In this document: piece after piece, positions 14,394 through 22,051 of the stretch | How the letters are laid out: every line of letters starts with the position of its first letter | Numbering within the stretch: position 1 is the first letter of the stretch | Assembly: GCA_002336915.1 (NCBI GenBank) | Contig: DDET01000054.1 | Coordinates: 1-22,074 of the forward strand | Direction of reading: 5' to 3' | DNA: 22,074 nt | DNA from: Bacteroidetes bacterium UBA1947 | GTDB lineage: Bacteria; Bacteroidota; Bacteroidia; Chitinophagales; Chitinophagaceae | Made by a program: the position numbers and the translations under genes | The notes under the pieces: generated by a model | Told to the model about the DNA's origin: nothing | Seen by the model: only the letters and a program-made list of their open reading frames with translations | The model's database searches: none

Positions 14394-14423
14394 GTATCCG
14401 GGTACTTGCTTAAAGAAAATACA

Positions 14424-14750
14424 ATGAATTGGATAATATTGGTCATTGCCGGTCTATTTGAAGTAGCATTTGCTGCCTGCCTGGGTAAGACGAAGGAAAC
14501 AACAGGAAATATTGCCGGTTTGTGGTATGCAGGATTTGCAATCGCGCTAACGGCAAGTATGCTGCTGTTGATCAAGGCAACCCAAACTTTACCGATCGGG
14601 ACTGCTTATGCTGTTTGGACGGGAGTTGGGGCAGTAGGAACAGTATTGATCGGAATCTTTGTATTCAAGGAACCTGCAACGTTTTGGAGCGTATTCTTTA
14701 TTTGCACGCTTATAGGATCGATAATTGGATTGAAGGTTGTCTCGCATTGA
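14424..14750 (+). CDS. SMR family exporter, SugE/Gdx type
   Basis: A 108-residue four-helix membrane protein of the small multidrug resistance family. I choose the ATG at 14424 because MNWIILVIAGLFEVAFA aligns with the usual SugE/Gdx start; an upstream ATG at 14385 would overlap the rplT terminator. Glu13 in helix 1 is the essential proton/substrate-coupling residue. AYAVWTGVGAVGTVLIG in helix 3 fits the Gdx subgroup, which exports guanidinium, rather than EmrE-like drug pumps. It should work as an antiparallel dimer in the inner membrane exchanging cation for protons. No guanidine riboswitch can be seen in the short upstream gap, so regulation is unknown. The subtype is inferred by eye. Only 47 bp separate its end from the convergent TonB-linked gene. 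Confidence 0.85.
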   Translation: MNWIILVIAGLFEVAFAACLGKTKETTGNIAGLWYAGFAIALTASMLLLIKATQTLPIGTAYAVWTGVGAVGTVLIGIFVFKEPATFWSVFFICTLIGSIIGLKVVSH

Positions 14751-14797
14751 ACTCTTAACCAAGCCGGGACAGGCCCGAAGTTGTTATTTACAATGCG

Positions 14798-17224
14798 TTA
14801 GTTTTTTCCGGAACCATTACCAATTCCACTGCGTTCCTCAATACCGGATGTGTTCTGACGCCTTTTCATCTCCGCATTTGTACCGAACTTGTAACTGAGA
14901 CTCAGACGTACGGTACGTTCATCGCCATAACTATTAATGTAGCCCTTGTTATACAGGTTCGTTAGCCTATACCTATCGGTGGCAAAGATATCCTCTACGT
15001 TCAGGGCTATGGTCATCCGTTTGTGCATAAGCAACTTACGGATGCCCGCTTCCATGTTAAAGGTGGCATACTCCAGGTCGTACTCCGCTTGCTGTTTTGC
15101 CTGGTAATCGGCGTTCAATTCTGTACTCCATGTTTTAGCAGCATCCAGGTAAAAGGTATTTTCGACAGATGCGTTGAAGGACGGCCTTGAATAGCTGAGA
15201 CCACCTATTGTATTATAGTATGTACCATCAAAGCCAACATAGTATCCATAAAACTGCGCTGAACACTCCCACCAGCCAAATGGACTGACCTCCGCCCCAA
15301 GGTTGAATCCATACCTGATGCTGCTGCCAACGTTGTCATTGGTAAAATTAAAGCCTCCCGTGGCGGTATCCACTCTAAGTATCTGGGCAAAAAGGTTTGT
15401 GACGTTTTGAAGATACAGGGACAAGGTGTATTTTGACTTAAGCGTGTAACCCAGTTCAAGATTCGTGCTATATGATGGCTGCAGGAAAGGATTACCTGTC
15501 TCATAAGAAGTGGGAGTGCTGTAAGAACGGAAGGGGTTTAGCAACATGAAATCGGGCCTGTCTATGCGGCGTGTGTAGTTAAAGTTGATGGCATTATCAT
15601 CATCGAAAGTATATTGAAGGAACAGGGATGGGAACAGCTTCAAATATTGATAGTCGTTAGTAATTGCCAGGGTAGGTGAATAGCCCCTGGCTTGTGTGTT
15701 CTCAGCACGCAAGCCTGCCTGAACGCCCAGTTTGTGAAAGCTCTTCTCCATGCTTGCATAGAGCGATTGTGTATTCTCCGTGTAGTCGAATTCATTTGTC
15801 CTTAAAGGATCGGCAATGTATGTGTGGCCATCGTAAGTTGAGAAAACGTTATCGCTTCCATTGCTTATGAACGAGGCCTTCGCACCCAAGGCGAAGTTGG
15901 CGATCTTTGTGGGCCAGGTAATATCTGCTTTTACACTTTTAATATTCACCAGTTGGGTTCCTTTTGTCCTGTCTATGCTTTGTACACCTGTATTGGTACC
16001 ATCGGCAAAGGTGTTGGTAGTGTTGAAATCTCTTGAGCGATTGCCCGTGCGTGTAAAATAGTCGAGATCAATATTCAGTTTTTTGCCACTGCTGTCTATA
16101 CGGTATTCGTAATTCAGATTGAATACGTTTCGAACTCCCTTGCTATTTTCCCTCGCCTTAGTGCTTATTACTGAGTCTAAAATATTGTTATCCTGCTTTA
16201 GTACTTTGGTGTTGATATTGTCGTCAGTCACAGGTGTGCTGGCACCGATGGTGTATAAAAAACCGAGGGTTGATTTTTTGCTTATCGCATAGTCTGCACC
16301 TGCCTGTATCCTTATGTAGGGATAGATGTTAGTTTGCGTATTGTGCTGGTCCCATTTTTGCCCGGGGTAATAGACAGTATAACCTGCCTGCGGCATCGAT
16401 CTGAAATCCGCTGTGCTCATATTGATGTAGGCATTCAGTTTCCTGTTTTTATAATTGGCATTGCCACTTGCAAAGGGTGAGCCCAAGGATCGTCTTGAAT
16501 AACCTATGGTGGCTATTCCTTTGAAACCGTTGCTTATAGCATGTTTGGTGACGATATTGATAATGCCGGAATTGCCCGCCGCATCGTACTTTGCAGGCGG
16601 AGCAGTGATGATCTCGATCTTTGAAAGATTCTCTGCTGGTATGCTGCTCAGCATTTCGGCGAGCTCATCGCCCGACACCTGCAACATCTTGTCATTGATC
16701 ATTACAGTAACTGTGCTTTTACCTGTTAGGGATATATCACCATCATGTACTCTTACTCCGGGTGCTTTTTTCAACACGCTCAAGGCATCGCTGCCAATCG
16801 AGCTGATGCTGCTCTCTACATTAAATATCACACGGTCTGGTTTGCGTTCTATCAGTGGCTTTTTTGCGGTGATGGTTACAGCATTTAGTTGTTTGCCTTC
16901 TTCTGTGAGTGCAAAATTGAGATGAATATTCTTTGAAGAAGTATCTGTGATGCTTTTATAACCAGGCAGATATCCTTGTGCAACAATATTCACAAATGTG
17001 CCCTTTATTTTACCGGTATTGATGGTAAAAATGCCGCTGCTGTCAACAAGCTCGGTAGCAATGATGCTGCTGTCTAGAGCACTTTGCAACACTGCAGTTG
17101 CAAATGGTACAGCATCCCCTTTTTTATCGGTCACTCTACCCTGCAGCATATACTGCGCCTGCATTCCGGGTGTGAAAAGGAGACAAAAAATAAGTAAAAA
17201 CAGCAAAAAATGTGGGAGGCGCAT
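14798..17224 (-). CDS. TonB-dependent-receptor-like outer membrane beta-barrel protein
   Basis: An 808-residue outer-membrane protein. A signal peptide covers residues 1-23 (ending GMQAQ). Residues about 26-110 form a carboxypeptidase-regulatory-like beta-sandwich (LQGRVTDKKGDAVPFATAVL), common in Bacteroidota receptors. A plug domain follows at about 115-225, with SLTGKSTVTVMINDKMLQVS and IEIITAPPAKYDAAGNSGIINIVTK. The rest is barrel, with NYTRRIDRPDFMLLNPF and the terminal strand LSLSYKFG, followed by a polar tail. This is the outer-membrane beta-barrel (OMP_b-brl_3) type, which lacks a SusD partner; none is adjacent. Ligand unknown. A perfect 18-bp palindrome lies 20 bp upstream of the ATG. 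It diverges from glyS. Confidence 0.9.
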   Translation of the reverse strand: MRLPHFLLFLLIFCLLFTPGMQAQYMLQGRVTDKKGDAVPFATAVLQSALDSSIIATELVDSSGIFTINTGKIKGTFVNIVAQGYLPGYKSITDTSSKNIHLNFALTEEGKQLNAVTITAKKPLIERKPDRVIFNVESSISSIGSDALSVLKKAPGVRVHDGDISLTGKSTVTVMINDKMLQVSGDELAEMLSSIPAENLSKIEIITAPPAKYDAAGNSGIINIVTKHAISNGFKGIATIGYSRRSLGSPFASGNANYKNRKLNAYINMSTADFRSMPQAGYTVYYPGQKWDQHNTQTNIYPYIRIQAGADYAISKKSTLGFLYTIGASTPVTDDNINTKVLKQDNNILDSVISTKARENSKGVRNVFNLNYEYRIDSSGKKLNIDLDYFTRTGNRSRDFNTTNTFADGTNTGVQSIDRTKGTQLVNIKSVKADITWPTKIANFALGAKASFISNGSDNVFSTYDGHTYIADPLRTNEFDYTENTQSLYASMEKSFHKLGVQAGLRAENTQARGYSPTLAITNDYQYLKLFPSLFLQYTFDDDNAINFNYTRRIDRPDFMLLNPFRSYSTPTSYETGNPFLQPSYSTNLELGYTLKSKYTLSLYLQNVTNLFAQILRVDTATGGFNFTNDNVGSSIRYGFNLGAEVSPFGWWECSAQFYGYYVGFDGTYYNTIGGLSYSRPSFNASVENTFYLDAAKTWSTELNADYQAKQQAEYDLEYATFNMEAGIRKLLMHKRMTIALNVEDIFATDRYRLTNLYNKGYINSYGDERTVRLSLSYKFGTNAEMKRRQNTSGIEERSGIGNGSGKN

Positions 17225-17243
17225 TAAAAGAAATGTCTGCTAT

Positions 17244-17261
17244 AAATATCCATGGATATTT
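17244..17261. promoter_or_regulatory. Perfect 18-bp palindrome upstream of the TonB-linked gene
   Basis: AAATATCCATGGATATTT reads the same on both strands. It lies 20 bp before the receptor ATG and 99 bp before glyS. Position and symmetry suit a dimeric repressor or activator site. No regulator gene adjoins it. Confidence 0.45.
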
Positions 17262-17344
17262 TCGTTTTTGGAGAAAGACAAATACATATATTTAATTAGC
17301 ATTCGTTGTTTTTATTCTGCCTAAAGCATTCCCCCTGTTTTACC

Positions 17345-17352
17345 TATTTTTG
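17345..17352 (+). promoter_or_regulatory. Candidate -7 box of glyS
   Basis: TATTTTTG matches TAnnTTTG and ends 8 bases before the glyS ATG, so transcription would start at or within a few bases of the start codon. No clear -33 element. Confidence 0.5.
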
Positions 17353-17360
17353 CCCCCGTT

Positions 17361-18791
17361 ATGGCAAATGATAATAAGCTGCAAAATATTATAGCACACT
17401 GCAAGGAATATGGTTTCGTCTTCCAGTCGAGTGAAATATACGACGGGCTACAGGCCGTGTATGACTACGGGCAGTACGGTTCGGAACTAAAGAAGAACAT
17501 ACGCGACTACTGGTGGAAGAGCATGGTGCAGATGAACGACAATATAGTGGGCATAGATGCCGCTATCTTCATGCACCCTACAGTATGGAAGGCCAGCGGG
17601 CACGTTGACAACTTCAGCGACCCCATGATAGACAATAAAGACAGCCAGAAACGCTATCGTGTCGATCACCTGGTAGAAGGCTATGCGGAAACACTACCCA
17701 AAGAAGAGGGTGCTGCATTGATTGACAGGATGGAAAAACTGCTGGCTGAGAACGATTTTGCTGGTGTAAAGCAACTGATTGAGGAAAAGAATATAAAATG
17801 CGGCATCAGCGGTACATGCAACTGGACCGATGTGCGCCAGTTCAACCTGATGTTCTCTACCGAAATGGGTTCGGTGGCTGATGAAGCAAATGTGGTGTAC
17901 CTGCGACCCGAAACCGCACAGGGTATATTCGTGAATTTCCTGAACGTGCAGAAAAGCGGCCGTATGAAAATACCATTTGGCATTGCGCAAACAGGTAAGG
18001 CTTTCCGTAATGAGATAGTGGCGCGCGGCTTTATCTTCCGTATGCGGGAGTTTGAGCAGATGGAGATGCAGTTCTTTGTACGACCCGGCACACAGAAAGA
18101 ATGGTACGAGCACTGGAAAGAAACAAGAATGAAGTGGCACCTGAGCCTGGGCATACCTGCCGAGAGCTACCGTTTTCACGACCATGTAAAACTGGCCCAC
18201 TATGCCGATGCTGCCTGCGATATCGAATATGATTTCCCGATGGGCTTTAAGGAAGTGGAGGGCATACACAGTCGCACGGACTTTGACCTGAAGCAACACC
18301 AGCAATACAGCGGAAAGAAGCTTACTTACTTTGATACCGAATTGAACCAGCACTACGTACCTTATGTGATTGAAACATCCATAGGACTGGACCGTGCTGT
18401 AATGATGGTATTAAGCCAGGCATATGCCGAGGAAGACCTGAGTACAGAGGAGAAGAAAGATGACAGGGTTGTCCTGAGGTTCCCGCCTATGCTGGCGCCT
18501 ATTAAGCTGGCCATCCTGCCGTTGACCAAAAGAGACGGCTTGCCAGATATAGCTCGCGAACTGATGGATGAATGCAGGCCTGAGTTCAAGTGCTTCTATG
18601 AAGAGAAGGATACGATCGGCAAACGCTACCGCCGCATGGATGCGATCGGCACACCCTTTTGCGTAACGATAGACCACCAAACAAAGGACGACCAGACTGT
18701 GACTATACGCTACCGCGATACCATGCTGCAGGAGCGCATCCCCATTTCGGCAGTAAAGCAATTAGTACTCGATAAGATAAAGGCTTTTTAA
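17361..18791 (+). CDS. glyS: Glycyl-tRNA synthetase, dimeric type
   Basis: A class II synthetase of the single-chain alpha2 type, as in eukaryotes, archaea, Firmicutes and Bacteroidota, not the alpha2beta2 enzyme of E. coli. The 476-residue length is within the family range. The start shows CKEYGFVFQSSEIYDGLQ and YDYGQYGSELKKNIRDYWW. Motif 2 begins FRNE at residue 215 and runs GFIFRMREFEQMEMQFF. Motif 3 is ETSIGLDRAVMMVL. The C-terminal anticodon-binding domain is FPPMLAPIKLAILPLTK to the end. A very close -7 box suggests a leaderless message, and a terminator follows at 18815. Confidence 0.97.
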   Translation: MANDNKLQNIIAHCKEYGFVFQSSEIYDGLQAVYDYGQYGSELKKNIRDYWWKSMVQMNDNIVGIDAAIFMHPTVWKASGHVDNFSDPMIDNKDSQKRYRVDHLVEGYAETLPKEEGAALIDRMEKLLAENDFAGVKQLIEEKNIKCGISGTCNWTDVRQFNLMFSTEMGSVADEANVVYLRPETAQGIFVNFLNVQKSGRMKIPFGIAQTGKAFRNEIVARGFIFRMREFEQMEMQFFVRPGTQKEWYEHWKETRMKWHLSLGIPAESYRFHDHVKLAHYADAACDIEYDFPMGFKEVEGIHSRTDFDLKQHQQYSGKKLTYFDTELNQHYVPYVIETSIGLDRAVMMVLSQAYAEEDLSTEEKKDDRVVLRFPPMLAPIKLAILPLTKRDGLPDIARELMDECRPEFKCFYEEKDTIGKRYRRMDAIGTPFCVTIDHQTKDDQTVTIRYRDTMLQERIPISAVKQLVLDKIKAF

Positions 18792-18814
18792 GAAAATAAT
18801 AATATGAATTATGT

Positions 18815-18847
18815 AATTTGCCGGTGATAAACCGGCAAATTTGTTTT
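18815..18847 (+). terminator. Terminator of glyS abutting the next start codon
   Basis: AATTTGCCGGT (18815-18825) pairs perfectly with ACCGGCAAATT (18831-18841) around GATAA. TGTTTT follows and the next gene's ATG is at 18848. The hairpin can end the glyS transcript, or in read-through RNA could mask the translation start of the next gene. Confidence 0.75.
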
Positions 18848-19174
18848 ATGGAGGATAAGACCACACAGGAGATTGCCGAAGTGCTGCAACGGGATTGGGA
18901 ACTAGCCTTGCCGGAAAGCATTTCGGAGGAGGCCATCTTACAACATCTTGCCAACAGGATAGTGACAATGATAGAGCGTGGGCCGGAAGCTTTCTTCCAG
19001 TTGATGTACCGGCTGGACATATCTGAGAAGAAGCTGAACAGCGTTTTAAACGAAGATGATGTGGCCCATAAAATAGCCCGCCTGGTATACGACCGCCAAC
19101 TGCAAAAGATCAAAAGCAGGGAAGCATTCAAAAAAGCAAATTTGAGCAAAGAGGACGAAGAATTAGGCTGGTAA
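18848..19174 (+). CDS. Uncharacterised helical protein after glyS
   Basis: A 108-residue cytoplasmic protein that I do not recognise. I choose the ATG at 18848 (MEDKTTQEIAEVLQRDWE); a longer frame from a TTG at 18818 would lie within the glyS terminator hairpin. The sequence is acidic in the first half and basic near the end, with no signal peptide or membrane segment. It looks almost entirely helical: EEAILQHLANRIVTMIERG, then a helix around FFQLMYRLDIS, then VAHKIARLVYDRQLQKIKS. The frequent charged residues would suit a small protein-binding factor. The secreted HExxH protein starts 22 bp after its stop, so the two may be co-transcribed. Confidence 0.75.
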   Translation: MEDKTTQEIAEVLQRDWELALPESISEEAILQHLANRIVTMIERGPEAFFQLMYRLDISEKKLNSVLNEDDVAHKIARLVYDRQLQKIKSREAFKKANLSKEDEELGW

Positions 19175-19196
19175 TCATTATATTGCCTCCAGTTAT

Positions 19197-20639
19197 ATGA
19201 AACGATTTTGCTCGCTTGCCCTTATTCTTGTTTTATACAGCCACACTATCTCCCTGGCGCAGTCTATTGTCCATTTCAGGATCAGCAAGCCGCTATGCCT
19301 GCTTACATTTCTTGAGGCGGCCAATAAACAGTGGGATGCATCGCGCACTTATTCCACTTACATCTATAAGCACTTAGCACCGGAGGACAGGGATAGATTT
19401 GCGAGGCTTGTCGACCAATTCGCGGGTTTGAATATGGCCACCTACAGTTCTTCTACTGCATCACCTGTGGGCAGGCAAAAACCGAAGTCTGTTTATAATG
19501 CTATCAAAGGCATCGCTGTAAGGTCTAAGTACACGGAAAAGTTTATACAGAATATATCGGGTAACGTGCCCGATGAGCAGTTGCAAACTCTGCGCGATGT
19601 AATGCTTAAAGCTGAGCCTTTTTACAATGATATTATCTGGAATGAATATAAAAATGCTGCCGAACAGCAATTGGCAGAACTGGAGAAATATTCCGGCAGG
19701 GCTGATGTGATCTTCGTGAAGTTGAAACGCTTTTACGGTAGTACCTGGCCGGCCCATGTGCCTTTCGAAATAGGTATATACCCGATACCGGGTGCACACG
19801 GGCATACGACGGCTACACCGCACGGGAATAGCCTTGTGCTGGCAGTGCTGACCGGTGAACGGGATTATGCAATGCGCATGGGCGTGGCCATACACGAGAT
19901 GTGCCATGTGCTGTATGATAAGCAGCCTTTCAAAACGCAATGGAGAGAAGACTCGGTTTTTGCAGCCAAAAGCTCCGGCTACGCAAAGTATGCATATAGT
20001 TATTTTGATGAGGCGCTTGCCACAGCCTGCGGTAACGGTTGGGCATATGAGAACCTGAGCGGGCATATAGATGCCAGCGACTGGTATGACGATACTTATA
20101 TAAACGGATATGCCAAGGCCATCTACCCCATGACGCGTGAATATATCAACAGCGGTAAGAAGATAGACGCCGCTTTTATTAAGAACGCTATAAGCTTGTT
20201 CAAGAGACGCTTCCCTGATGCGATAAGCGATTACAATAACCTGCTTAACAGGGTATCGCTGTATACTGATGCGGCTACAATGGATGAGTTTCAATGGATC
20301 AATAAAACGCTGAGAAAGTACTATCGTATTACAAGTTGCTCATCATCCTTCCCGATAGCGGACAACCAGACCGTTGGCCTGATAAAGAAATCGCCGGGTA
20401 CACAGTTGTTCATTATCCACGAAAATCATAGTGAAGACCTGGCCATACTAAAAGAGATCTTTCCTGAACTGAGAACTAAGCGCTTTGAGCGCGAATCACT
20501 CATCAGCTTCACCGATAAGAAAAAACGTCCGATCATCATCCTGAATGTGGATGGCGCCGACCGAATAGCCAACGGCCTGCAAAAAATGGTGCAGCAAAAG
20601 AATATGGGCAATGGGGATATGGTGAGTAAGATAGATTAG
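19197..20639 (+). CDS. Secreted HExxH protein, candidate zinc metallopeptidase, uncharacterised
   Basis: A 480-residue exported protein that I cannot place in a named family. A signal peptide is clear at the start (MKRFCSLALILVLYSHTISL, cleavage likely after the next AQ). The central motif is HEMCH at residues 233-237 in VAIHEMCHVLYDK, the zinc-binding HExxH of zincins. Glu272 in YFDEALATACGNG lies 35 residues on, a fair position for the third ligand in gluzincins. Between them, FKTQWREDSVFAAKSSGYAKYAYS carries aromatic and charged residues. The N-terminal 200 residues look helical and may be a prodomain. The C-terminal 100 residues are alpha/beta with LFIIHENHSEDLAIL. No lipoprotein box is seen. 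It starts 22 bp after the helical-protein gene and its stop is 3 bp from the next start. Confidence 0.78.
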   Translation: MKRFCSLALILVLYSHTISLAQSIVHFRISKPLCLLTFLEAANKQWDASRTYSTYIYKHLAPEDRDRFARLVDQFAGLNMATYSSSTASPVGRQKPKSVYNAIKGIAVRSKYTEKFIQNISGNVPDEQLQTLRDVMLKAEPFYNDIIWNEYKNAAEQQLAELEKYSGRADVIFVKLKRFYGSTWPAHVPFEIGIYPIPGAHGHTTATPHGNSLVLAVLTGERDYAMRMGVAIHEMCHVLYDKQPFKTQWREDSVFAAKSSGYAKYAYSYFDEALATACGNGWAYENLSGHIDASDWYDDTYINGYAKAIYPMTREYINSGKKIDAAFIKNAISLFKRRFPDAISDYNNLLNRVSLYTDAATMDEFQWINKTLRKYYRITSCSSSFPIADNQTVGLIKKSPGTQLFIIHENHSEDLAILKEIFPELRTKRFERESLISFTDKKKRPIIILNVDGADRIANGLQKMVQQKNMGNGDMVSKID

Positions 20640-20642
20640 TTG

Positions 20643-21179
20643 ATGGACATAGATTACAAAAAGACACTGCAAAAGGGTCGCCTAGTATTCAAAAGTTATT
20701 TTGATGAGCGCATTGAGTCTGTTATTTCCTATTCTTTATTAGCAGGAATTATTGGAGGACTAACATTTGCACTTTACTCAATACGAGAAAAAAGTGAACT
20801 CGAAAAACTGCCAATTATCGCTCTCTTCGCAGCTATTATTTTTTTTGCAGGCTATGCTATATATACTAAACTACCTGAAAGGAAATTATTGCGGATAGAA
20901 ACAGGCCTTCCAAAAGACAAAGCTTTTAACACCATTATATTGTTACTAAAATCAAATAAATATTGGCAAACTACATTAGCGACCGAAGACTATTTAATAG
21001 CATCACCTAAAAGCCTTGGATTTACTTTAGGCAGTCAAGTGACTGTTTTGCTTTTTGATAACTATATACTGGTTAATATACTGGGCAACTATAGTAAGGG
21101 CATAAGGTGGCCATATGTACATGACTACGATTGGATTAAGAAAAAATTTGAAGCAGCAACTACAGATACTACCTCGTAA
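20643..21179 (+). CDS. Uncharacterised two-helix membrane protein
   Basis: A 178-residue protein, not recognised. I choose the ATG at 20643 (MDIDYKKTLQ), directly after the stop of the HExxH protein gene, so translation is probably coupled. Two hydrophobic helices lie at about residues 27-47 and 56-76, joined by a short charged loop (REKSELEK), leaving both ends in the cytoplasm. The C-terminal 100 residues form a soluble alpha/beta domain (LPKDKAFNTIILLLKSNKYW and VTVLLFDNYILVNILG). It is visibly richer in A and T than its neighbours. The last 11 bp overlap the convergent response-regulator gene. Context suggests a partner of the secreted protein, but no function can be inferred. Confidence 0.72.
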   Translation: MDIDYKKTLQKGRLVFKSYFDERIESVISYSLLAGIIGGLTFALYSIREKSELEKLPIIALFAAIIFFAGYAIYTKLPERKLLRIETGLPKDKAFNTIILLLKSNKYWQTTLATEDYLIASPKSLGFTLGSQVTVLLFDNYILVNILGNYSKGIRWPYVHDYDWIKKKFEAATTDTTS

Positions 21180-21876
21180 ACTTATAGCCTATGCCCCGTA
21201 CCGAATGAAAATGCCTTGGGTTGCGGCTGTCCTTTTCAAAGAACTTACGGAAGTTTAGGATGAAGTTGTCAATGGTCCTTGTGGTAGGGTAAACGTTGTA
21301 GCCCCAAACCACCTGTAATATATGCTCGCGCGATACCACATCGCCTTCGTTCTCTATCAACAGCTTTAAGAGTGCTGCTTCCTTTTTGCTGAGCTCCTGC
21401 TTATCGCCGTTTATATCTATGCATTCGTGGGCGTCGAAATCGATTTTGCAACCATCGAACTCATAAAGATTAGCGACACCTTGCGGCTCATTTATCTTTT
21501 TGTTCTTTACGATCAACTTGTCAATGCGTAGTAAAAGCTCCTCGAGGTTAAATGGCTTGGTGAGGTAATCGTCACCGCCTTTTTTAAGGCCTTCCACCCT
21601 GTCGATGCTTGAGTTGCGTGCAGATAGGAACAGGATAGGCACATTGTTATGCTGCATACGTATGGTCTCGCACACGGTAATGCCATCCATCTCGGGTAGC
21701 ATTACGTCCAGTATGATGAGATCAAAATATTCGTTCTTAACCAGTTTCAGTACTATCGGACCGTTGTCGGCCGTTGTTACCTCATAACCTTCCAGTTCCA
21801 GGTTCAGCTTCAGGGCTTCGCGCAGGCTTTCCTCGTCTTCTACAACTAATAAGGATGCTTTCTTTTCTTTGGCCAT
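21169..21876 (-). CDS. OmpR/PhoB-family response regulator
   Basis: A 235-residue two-component regulator. The receiver domain (residues about 8-122) has the acidic pair Glu13-Asp14, the phospho-accepting Asp57 in LIILDVMLPEMDG, Ser85 in LFLSARN, and Lys107 in YLTKPFN, so it should be phosphorylated normally. A winged-helix DNA-binding domain covers about 135-235, with SKKEAALLKLLIENEGDVVS, RTIDNFILNFRKFFE and the end RGIGYKFTR. No histidine kinase is adjacent: upstream lies a divergent tRNA and downstream a convergent gene. It is an orphan within this window. A 16-bp perfect palindrome stands 6 bp before its ATG and may be an autoregulatory site. Confidence 0.94.
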   Translation of the reverse strand: MAKEKKASLLVVEDEESLREALKLNLELEGYEVTTADNGPIVLKLVKNEYFDLIILDVMLPEMDGITVCETIRMQHNNVPILFLSARNSSIDRVEGLKKGGDDYLTKPFNLEELLLRIDKLIVKNKKINEPQGVANLYEFDGCKIDFDAHECIDINGDKQELSKKEAALLKLLIENEGDVVSREHILQVVWGYNVYPTTRTIDNFILNFRKFFEKDSRNPRHFHSVRGIGYKFTR

Positions 21877-21882
21877 AGTATA

Positions 21883-21898
21883 TTAATTAGCTAATTAA
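21883..21898. promoter_or_regulatory. Perfect 16-bp palindrome at the response-regulator start
   Basis: TTAATTAGCTAATTAA is a perfect palindrome 6 bp before the ATG at 21876, followed by a further TTAA. Just upstream, CTGA-CGA-TCAG (21904-21914) is another small inverted repeat. Binding here would cover the start region of the gene. Confidence 0.45.
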
Positions 21899-22010
21899 TT
21901 AATCTGACGATCAGCTAATGTTCTGTTACGAAAATAAGAAAATAGGCGCTGAAAGCGAATCATTGCATTTTAATAGGTTCATATCTATATAATTCACATT
22001 GTAATTACAA

Positions 22011-22040
22011 TTGCTCAATTAAGATTTTTGCCTACCTTTG
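22011..22040 (+). promoter_or_regulatory. Sigma-A promoter of the tRNA-Leu gene
   Basis: TTG (22011-22013) and TACCTTTG (22033-22040) with 19 bp between them match the Bacteroidota promoter well. The tRNA begins 11 bases after the -7 box, giving a 5' leader of only a few bases. Confidence 0.72.
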
Positions 22041-22051
22041 CCGTCCCAAAA

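Noticed and set aside
14334..14423. Guanidine riboswitch before the SMR exporter
   Set aside because: The 90-base gap is mostly taken by the rplT terminator, and no guanidine-I core or paired ACGR-loop hairpins can be seen.
17694..18353. 219-codon open frame on the - strand inside glyS
   Set aside because: Wholly antisense to glyS, whose catalytic motifs are intact; it has no recognisable domain.
19461..20294. 277-codon open frame on the - strand inside the HExxH protein gene
   Set aside because: The + strand frame has a signal peptide, HExxH and tight spacing to both neighbours. The antisense frame lacks features and is long only by codon usage.
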